In this document: in pieces, positions 57,141 to 64,000 of the stretch
How positions within the stretch are numbered: the first letter of the stretch is position 1
Layout: every line of letters begins with the position of its first letter
Origin: Blasia pusilla
Taxonomy: Eukaryota > Marchantiophyta > Marchantiopsida > Blasiales
Length of the DNA: 64,000 bases
NCBI GenBank assembly: GCA_050084515.1
Contig: CM114271.1
Span: 4,712,001-4,776,000 of the forward strand
Direction of reading: 5' to 3'
Translations under genes and position numbers: made by a program
Notes under the pieces: model-generated
The model's database searches: none
Told to the model about the DNA's origin: nothing
Seen by the model: only the letters and a program-made list of their open reading frames with translations

Positions 57141-59072
57141 TCAAGCACTCAACTAAACAGGCGGCACTCAATCCACACTCTCTCACTAAGAAGTGTGTTG
57201 TGCGGCAACAAGCGGCATGGTGCGGCAAATTATTTACAGTCATATCATCTCATCGATAAGACACACCCTCAACTCTAGACATCCCACACAGGTCTATGTC
57301 CCCTAAACCACATACATGAACGATGCTCTCAGAGTCTACACAAAACTCAATATCTCAAATAACTATCCAATACCCGAAAATCCCTAACACGTGGAGGACA
57401 AAAGATCAAAATGGACCATGCTCCTTTCGCGACCTGTCTATTACCTATTGATTTGTGGGGTTCGAGTTTTCTATATGCTATGCCTTGATTTGTGACCATT
57501 CGACGAGGATCAAATATCGTATCATGACACTAGTAATCGTGGCGGGTCGCGACGGGAGCGTGGCAGGTCGCGACAGTGCAAGTAGGTCTACGGCAGCTGC
57601 GAGCAGGCCCGACACGAGTGTGGAAGATCGCATTAGGGCAGCGCCTCAGTTAGAGCGGCTGCTCCGTTGACAAACCTTCCGCAGGAGCCGGCGGCTGAGT
57701 AGCCGACAGACGCTGCCGGGACGGATGGAAATGTATGGTGGGCGGGCGGTCACAGGCCCTCACGGAGCCGCGAATAGGCTGATGACACAGCAGGCCCTGT
57801 ACGTGCGTCGGCGCAAGCTCGCCCGTGACTGTCAGCTGAAGGCCTGAAGGTAGTGGCAGTGACGGGGGTGGAAGAGGCACGCGTCCGCATGGAGCAGCAG
57901 GCGGGCCGGGTCGGAAGACTCTCCGCCGTGGAATAGCCGTGTCTACCACATTTGAGCGGCGCCTAGGAGAATGGCCGCGGTTAGTCGCGGTTACTGGGCG
58001 CCCAGGAGGTGTTGGCACCTTGTTCGACTGCGGCACATCAGAGGACGGTAGTGGCGACAAGTCTAGCACACGCGCGGCTCTAGCGGCAGTTTCAGCATGG
58101 TCGGAAGTGGACTACATGCGGCAGGAGGGCTAACTACTGAGAGACAACGTCAGCGGAACAGCCGGCTGGATGCGGTCAGGGCTGGCGGACGTGGTTCCCC
58201 TCACAGACTTCCTATTTTTACTCAAATACCCCCCTACAAATTCGGATCTCAACTCAAATTTTCCCACTAACTCCACAATTGGTGGGTCAAATCTTCTAAA
58301 TTTATTTTTCACTCAGCTTCTACCTCAAAGGACATGTGCCCTTGTCCTATCCCTTAAGATGAAAACGAATTTTAATTTTTCTACCCATCAACAAGGATTT
58401 TTATCCAAAGATTTTAGAAACTTCACTCACAACTTGGAACAATGGCTATGGCAGCCCAACTGTCGTAACTTCACGCTCAGATAAGAAATTGCGCACCGTT
58501 TCTTCCACATCGTGCACAACTTCTCGATGATAGGACCTCATTGAATTGGTTCCTCCATTCGATCTTCCACAAAAAAACTGAGCGGGACTGTCGTGCAACC
58601 TCACGTCTCTTTCTCCTACGCAAAATTTGGATTGCTCCCAAAAAAAGTGTAAAACCTTATCATAAAACAAACCAGAAAGCTACATGGTGATCCCGAGAGC
58701 ACCAACATGGAGCAATCCTCCCCCATACTCAATTTCTATCCAAAATTGGGCAACGCTTCCGCGTGCCACTCTCATGTACGAAAATCAACAAAGAAAAAAT
58801 AGCAAACTTGCGCGGCTCTTGCTCGGGTGAGCACTCCCATAAGTCATGAAGCGGGGAACATGGTCCCCCAACCTGCAAAACCAGTGAGCTCCCCCATGAA
58901 GCTCTCTCACTCACTCATTCTCTCTTTGTAAAAATGCGATCCAATCCCTCTCAACACCATAACTCTCAAATGTGTGCACTATCACATGTCTCTCTCAATG
59001 TCAAACCAAACCCACTCTACTCGCGAAGGCGCTCTACCAGATTTCTCTGATCTATCCTAAAAAGTCGTGATA
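57141..59072 (-). other. Copy B 5' end: shortened block A1 and leader with an inverted GC-rich part
   Basis: The terminus reads TATCACGACTTTTTAGGATA from 59072 (TGTC mutated to TATC). Block A1 has lost about 300 bases in its middle. The leader (58940-58150) matches copies A and D. From about 58130 to 57440 the sequence is GC-rich; its end at 57455-57540 matches the leader of copy A (about 16950-17025) on the opposite strand, so this part seems inverted. From 57400 down to 57190 the leader again matches copy A in the expected direction. Confidence 0.6.
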
Positions 59073-59301
59073 GCCGCCGCTCCTTATAGCAATGTCCCTC
59101 GTGCCACCACCTAGGCTGGTATAGCCTCCCACATAGGATCTGTCACTACAACCTCCGCCGTCACCACCTCAACCTCTCGCTTCATATAAAGATTAACATG
59201 AATAAGGGAATCTCGCATGGAGTAGTACCTCTCTCTTTGCACATGGAAGCCACTCTTGCGAGCAACACTTAACATCTTATCTCGTACAATCGACTGAGTG
59301 G

Positions 59302-59919
59302 TGTCGTGTGCAAACATATCGCTACACAACATACATCTTTAGTCACATCTACACCACACAACACTGATCTTCCCCACACACGGGTAGATCCACACATGTA
59401 CACAAATCAACTCATATATATACATGGAGATCACACAACAAAAATAAAGAGTAGTAAAAACGACACATCCGGCCTAAAACTCCACTCCTCAATCTACATC
59501 GGCATATTGAGCCTCGTCCACCCTGTGTTGTCAAGAGATCCGGACGCTAGCACCCTAATCCTATCTCACACACATACAAGAGAGATGCTCCAACGGCCCA
59601 ACATGAGAAAGATGGATTAGGAAAGCCATCTTCCTCTCTTATATAGGGTTAGGAAGAGCCAAAAGGCTCTTCCCCTAAAAATAGCTATCCCCTTGGTAAC
59701 CTGCACGCACAGGTTACCAGGGGCGGATGATCTGGTCAACAAGTCACCCGGTTGTGAAATATCTTAACAGAAAATTTGTCAGAAACAACGTTCCTGACAC
59801 AATGGACCTATCCTCTACCGCATCTGACACTGTGGGACAAAGTTACACTCAAGATAGTCCGTTGGCTCCTACGCCCCATCCACGATAGGTCTCGGCCTAT
59901 CGGCTACTCAGATGTGACA
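59302..59919 (-). mobile_element. 618-bp LTR-like element (solo LTR of a related family)
   Basis: Read on the minus strand it starts TGTCACATCTGAGTAG and ends GTTTGCACACGACA. It is flanked by CCAA and CCAC, a 4-bp target repeat with one mismatch. Excision with CCAC restores the frame of LINE 2 (GERIS-TTQSIVRD). A TATA box (CTATATAAGAG) lies near 59648-59638 on the minus strand. The last 35 bases match the end of block B of the Gypsy-DNMT-PHD family, while the rest does not. It looks like a solo LTR of a sister family. Confidence 0.7.
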
Positions 59920-60960
59920 TTGGAAATCCTCTCACCCCCAATTGAACAACGTGCCAAATGCACACCAAGTGGATCCAAACTCCAACAATACTTATTGTGT
60001 GTCAAACCAACCACCGATGGTTGGGGGAGGCATAGTCAAAATCGCATTGGTGTGGTGTAAGTAAGTGGTGTGATACGGAAAGCCAAGATGAGGGGGCGAG
60101 CCACCATCCATGAGCTTGCCCCCTTTCTTAAGCAAGAGAGAATACAAACCTGAAACTCCATGGGGATATCCCTAATTGACACAATGTCACTAAAAATTAC
60201 CTCAAAGTGGGCTTCCATCAATGAAGATTGAAGCTTAGACTCATCGGAGGTAACTAAGGAGGAGAAAGTTGGGAGAACCACTTTGGCCCCGACTAGAAGG
60301 GAATCTCTACATGCTTTGAGGGAAGACGGTAGTGGGGAAAGGCCATCATCAACCTGGGATACGTAATGTAGAAGGAGTCATCTATCCCTCACCATAAATA
60401 GAGAGCAAAGAAGGGATGTTGTAGTGGCCCAACTCCCTAAAAAAGCCGAGAGCGCCACTAACTCGGTTGAGAGAAGACCTACTCCGCCAAAGGCAACGGG
60501 CTAACTTCCCCATGGGGCAGTCTAAGGAGTTGGGTCCTAAAAGATCCCCAAACACATGTAGAATCTTCCTCTTAGAGGATCTATAGAGTGTAGAAAGGTA
60601 ACTAGACATCCAACCAATTCTAGTGAGATAACCAGATCGACAAGGAAAACAAGAAGAGAGAATGCCACAGGCCACTTGAGGGTCACCAATCCTCGTAAGA
60701 TCATCGACGTGGAGCAAATCTTTGATAAGAGACAAAGTCATGGCCCCCGAGTGGGACTCCCAAGATGTGCAACCCTCCGACAAGTGTCATGAATCCATAA
60801 GGTAAACGAAGATCATCGAGGAGGCGTGATGGAGACCAATCCTTGCACTTTCCGACCTTCACCGCAACACCCCAACTGCACAAAAAAGTGTTGAAATGCA
60901 AGGACCAATTGATCTCCATAATCCACCACATCAGCATTATCTACAGATGATGGGAAAATG
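59920..60960 (-). pseudogene. LINE 2 RT thumb and finger region
   Basis: Frames 60937-60701, 60783-60382 and 60281-60036 (minus) align in order with LINE 1: a degenerate RT motif C (SVDNADVV in place of ADDTHII), LGVPLG, DPQVACGILSSCF, GDLLGPNSL, GASSWMVARPLILAF, then in another frame C-x10-ARC and GGERIS at about 59960-59920. The acidic pair of motif C is damaged, so the RT is inactive. Confidence 0.65.
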
Positions 60961-61165
60961 CAACCCAAAAAAACAACCACTCTACAAAGCCTCTCGCATC
61001 ATATAAAAAGAGAATCCCGCATGGAGTAGTATTTCTATGCACAAGGAAGCCACTCTTGTGAGCGGTACTAAACATGATATCCCGCACACCACCGTGAATG
61101 GAAATCCTCTCACCCCTATCATTCAACCCTATGGGAAAATGCAACACAAAAAAAAAACCCTCCAC
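60961..61165 (-). pseudogene. LINE C-terminal fragment joined upstream of LINE 2
   Basis: The minus frame 61165-60941 encodes GERISIHGGVRDIMFSTAHKS, which matches the region following the zinc finger in LINE 1 and LINE 2. It therefore lies in the wrong order, upstream of an RT domain. The phrase GTTGCATTTTCCCAT occurs on both sides of this fragment (minus strand, near 61140 and 60955), so a recombination between those repeats may have created the junction. Confidence 0.5.
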
Positions 61166-61299
61166 TCTACAAACAACATTAAACCACCACTTACTTTAAC
61201 TTAAACCCGTCTATATGATTATGGGAGAATGCCTTCCTAATTTGCAAATATCTATAGGTTTGTTTGACACGTGGCAACTAGAACAAGAAAATACATCGA

Positions 61300-61853
61300 A
61301 CAAGAATCCCTTCCTATAAGCTAACAAAACCTCTCCAAAACGCTAACAAAACCTTTTTTAGTTCGTGTGATCCAACAAAACCTTTGAGATCGGGACCTAT
61401 GGCCGCGGAAAGGTTCGGTTCCTTCGAAATGTCGAGGATTGTGAACAGGTGTGCCGGAGAGTGCTGTGGCCGATGAGGGCTCGGCGACGATGGGAGGAGA
61501 AGATCGGGAATAAGCGATTTCCGAGAACTACTGTGAGGAGACGGGCGCTGGCAAGCGCAGAATTTGAAAGGGAGTGAGCGATGGGGGCGAGCGGAGGCAG
61601 ATGGAGAAAGTGAGATTGCGGGAGGGAGAGATTGAGGAGAGCAGAGGGAGGCAGAGAAAGTGAAGAATGGAAGGGAAAGATGGAGTGAGGCTCGCGGAGG
61701 CGAGTCTGGAAGAAGCGGTGGAAAGAGGGAGAGATGTGACTTGGGCGGAGGTGGTGTCGCGGTTGAGTAGAGAGAAGAGGGAAGAAGATGGGAGGGACGA
61801 CTTGGCGGCGTCACGATATCCTGCGAAATCGATGGATTGCGAGCGAACGTATG

Positions 61854-61855
<2 letters not shown>
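61300..61855. other. GC-rich purine-skewed block
   Basis: Open frames exist on both strands (for example 61667-62017 plus and 61931-61314 minus). Their translations are low-complexity (Ser/Pro-rich or Glu/Arg-rich) and show no domain. This could be the 5' region of an unrecognised gene but I cannot support one. Confidence 0.4.

Positions 61856-61905
<50 letters not shown>
61856..61905. repeat. CT microsatellite
   Basis: A pure (CT)n tract of about 50 bases. It explains the Ser-Leu and Glu-Arg runs in overlapping frames. Confidence 0.9.
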
Positions 61906-61909
<4 letters not shown>

Positions 61910-63000
61910 AAACCAAAGTCCCCAAAGTCATGGGACATTGGTTTGCAAAGTGAGCAACGATCTAAACAGAACAGGACGCTGTTGACGAGGCCCTTCGAGG
62001 TCCTCTGTTCATTGTAATTCTTTCTAGCTTTTAAACATTTCTGTAAGATTCAGCAATTTGAACCTGGTTCTTGCCAGCCATGAAATCGTACCAGCGAGGG
62101 CAGGGCCTCGGGAATGGTCAGGCAACTCTGTTCTGCTGATATTGTGGAAATTGTTATGGAAGAGATGACATGAGACCTAGTTTTGTATATGATCAAGTAA
62201 GCTGATTTTTTCAAGTGCTTCTCTGGATTAGCTATCGCTCCACAGTCATGGAGTTTCATGCTTTGAAATTCTTCTCCCCTTGTGAGTAGTTTGGTGTGCT
62301 TCTAAAGATGGTGTCTCAAACAGGATATTGGTGCCGAAGTATGCAGAGTTGTGTTGAGAGATTGACTGATTTCTGTTCAGTTATTTCCAGGATCCTTTAT
62401 GATTCAAGAAAGATTGGGGGAATAAAGGGACTCTGTTGTTCAACCGAGGGGGTCTCGTTTCTAGATTCTATTGCTTGCACCGGAGAGTACTATTGACAAC
62501 TGGAATGAATAGACTGGTTCTATTCCTCGTTGTGGCACATCAATGTTGCCTACATTGGCACATTTTTCCTGAATTTGAATGTGTCTTTTGTGGTTGGAGA
62601 GTCAGGCTGCCAATTTGGTGACAGGGAACATAATTGAAAGGGATTTGCGAATTGAGAAGGAAGGCACCGTCTTGTTTTTTTTTTTTCATTTTGATTGACC
62701 TGTGGAGTGAATGGCCGAGGGAGATCTTACTATATCTGTTCCTTTGAAAGTCTGATTAATTAAATTAATATTACCAAATATTTAAAAAATGCCAAGTAAT
62801 CTTCACTATGCAGGCATCATGTTAATATTTTTTATTGGTATTTTATTTCTAATAGATTTGTGTAAGTCAAAATTTCTTTTTAATTTTCTGTTGTTTGAAA
62901 AATATTTTCTTATTATCCAATATATTGAGAGGGATATCTGTTCCTTTGAAACTCAGAAGAGGAGCAACAAGGTATCGTGGCAATCGGGACTTACTGCATG
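61906..63000. other. Intergenic DNA with no recognised gene
   Basis: The segment 62048-62145 repeats one at 39.5 kb. The remainder has short open frames (62296-62496, 62436-62621) without motifs, then becomes AT-rich. Confidence 0.5.
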
Positions 63001-63960
63001 GTTTCTTCTTTCTCATCTCTTACTGTTGTTAGGCCATGGCAGGCACTACTTCATGAGCATAGTCTCTGTTATCCCTACTTTGTGTGATGGTGGGGATGAA
63101 ACATTCAGTCACTAAAGTCACTTGCTGTAAAATTTTGAAAACACAGACCAATATTTTAGGTTGAAATTGCATAGCTGAGAGCAGCGGAGCTGTTTTTCAT
63201 GTCCAGTAGGATTCTCTGTCATTATCTGCTGCACTACCAAGCAACATCTTCTGGGGATCCAAATCAAGTAAGGTAGATAGAGTCGTAAAGAGTTTCCCGG
63301 TTGATACCAACACTCTATGTTTCAGCTTTCACTTTATACTAGAGAACTTTCTCCCACTTTTTGGTCCTTCTGTACCCATCCCAGTCTCTAATGGCGTCCA
63401 ACCAGGGCATGGGCTTTCTGGTTGCGAGGGTATGAGAGGGTGCAGATAATGCCAGTAAAGCAGGCCAAATCTTGGATGAAAAGGTTCAAGAGATTGTGCA
63501 ATCAACCAAGCTCCTTGCAGGGCCTGAACTGTGGGAGCAAGATGAGAAACCATTTGTGGATACCATAATCAAAGCAGTGGGCAGACGCTCACAGAAGAAC
63601 AGCACAGAGGAAGCCATGAAAATGTCTGATCTCTCTCTTGACTGTATATCCATAACAAGCAGAACTGAAGAAGTATTTGAGGCGAACCCCTTGCTTGGGA
63701 ACCCCGTTTAAGTTCAAGTTTAGGACGGGGCACAAGAAAAGCAGGATGGGAATACAGCTAAACTCTTGCACCTTGTGTGATGATGGGGATGCAACCTCTA
63801 GTCACTACTTGGTCTCCTGCACAAAATTCACAATACACAGAGCAAGAGCATGTCCTGATATTGCTAAGCTGGTAACACTAGAACTGCTCAACACATTCAT
63901 CAGCCTAGCCTGCCCAATGCTGCTGCACTGGTAAGTAATGTGTGTTAGGGATCCCGGGAC
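63001..63960 (+). pseudogene. LINE 3' fragment with CCHC finger, second copy
   Basis: The phrase CAGGCACTACTTCATGAG at 63040 and the segment 63380-63440 match the tail copies at 38.3 and 39.2 kb. Frames 63472-63711 and 63677-63934 repeat the copy at 38.5-39.0 kb: VGRRSQKNSTEEAMKMSDLS, then FKFKFRTG, CTLCDDGDATSSHYLVSC and HRARACPDIAKLV. A frameshift divides it. It runs to near the window edge. Confidence 0.6.
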
Positions 63961-64000
63961 TAACACTCTGGATGGTAATTACTCGTGCTAGACGAGAGTG

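Larger units (their letters stand above)
47462..59072 (-). mobile_element. Composite insertion: Gypsy-DNMT-PHD copies B, C and D
   Basis: The whole block is flanked by GCCG on the plus strand (47458-47461 and 59073-59076), a 4-bp target duplication within LINE 2. It has three parts: B (59072-51343, minus) is the 5' two-thirds of a full element; C (48775-51342, plus) is its 3' third, inverted; D (48774-47462, minus) is a small internally deleted element. B stops and C starts at the same point of the element (just before the integrase zinc module; about 23594 of copy A), with ACCT on one side and ATCT on the other. This fits insertion of D into a complete element, then inversion between the two oppositely oriented B ends. 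Confidence 0.8.
47330..60960 (-). mobile_element. LINE 2: second non-LTR retrotransposon carrying two insertions
   Basis: A minus-strand relative of LINE 1 runs from about 60960 to about 47330. RT motif C and thumb lie at 60950-60382, the finger region at 60281-59920, the endonuclease-like part at 59301-59073, and the last part (FVPPAIEMYGAMGEKFDSFL) at about 47410-47345. It is interrupted by the LTR-like element at 59302-59919 and by the composite at 47462-59072. Removing each insertion with one copy of its target repeat restores the protein frame in the first case and protein similarity to LINE 1 in both. It is 5' truncated and full of stops. Confidence 0.75.

Noticed and set aside
57650-58069. 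139-residue Pro-rich minus-strand frame in copy B leader
   Set aside because: It has no match in copy A and no domain; the GC-rich composition explains the open frame.
61314-61931. 205-residue Ser/Pro-rich minus-strand frame with an Arg-Glu run
   Set aside because: The run is the CT microsatellite, and the rest is low complexity without a domain.
1-64000. CRISPR arrays, rRNA genes or complete tRNA genes
   Set aside because: No regularly spaced repeats, rRNA-like blocks or foldable tRNA clover-leaf were seen; the only polymerase III-like box is the weak SINE candidate at 4.6 kb.

Overview
The window looks like nuclear DNA of a land plant or close streptophyte relative. Most of it is AT-rich and crowded with nested, decayed retrotransposons. 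The one host gene I can reconstruct has many GT-AG introns and encodes a RimM-UDP-sugar pyrophosphorylase fusion of the type I know from plants (Arabidopsis AT5G46420-like, from memory). A DNMT3-type cytosine methyltransferase domain inside retrotransposons points away from flowering plants, which are thought to have lost DNMT3, and towards an alga, seed-free plant or gymnosperm. I cannot name the species.

Layout. 1-12.6 kb: a broken hAT transposase (ZNF862-like) at 2.2-4.5 kb, then AT-rich DNA with short hairpins, a CT microsatellite and a gag zinc-knuckle remnant. 12.7-26.5 kb: a non-LTR retrotransposon (LINE 1, minus strand) split by a 10.4-kb Ty3/Gypsy element (copy A, plus strand, 15598-25956, target duplication AGGT). 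26.5-32.9 kb: no recognisable gene, but a 176-bp-arm inverted repeat at 31.4-31.9 kb. 32.9-40.8 kb: the host gene on the minus strand, with a LINE fragment in an intron. 41-47 kb: decayed repeats, including a 5' fragment of the Gypsy family (copy 3). 47.3-61 kb: a second LINE (LINE 2, minus strand) carrying an 11.6-kb composite of the Gypsy family (47462-59072, target duplication CGGC on the minus strand) and a 618-bp LTR-like element (59302-59919). 61-64 kb: a CT microsatellite and another LINE fragment.

The main discovery candidate is the Gypsy family. Its polyprotein order is gag (two zinc knuckles), aspartic protease, DNMT3-like C5 cytosine methyltransferase (motifs I, IV, VI, VIII and X visible in order), reverse transcriptase, RNase H, DDE integrase, and a C-terminal PHD-finger-like domain. 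The element therefore joins a DNA-methylation writer to a putative chromatin reader placed where chromoviruses carry a chromodomain. Two diverged copies share this plan, so it is not a chance fusion. The terminal repeats are also odd: the 5' end has block A, while the 3' end reads B-A-B, which resembles split direct repeats rather than ordinary LTRs although the element has a DDE integrase. Target duplications and restored host reading frames confirm the outer ends.

All retroelement genes here are interrupted by stops and frameshifts, so these copies are probably inactive. The RimM-UAP gene is the only locus that looks intact.
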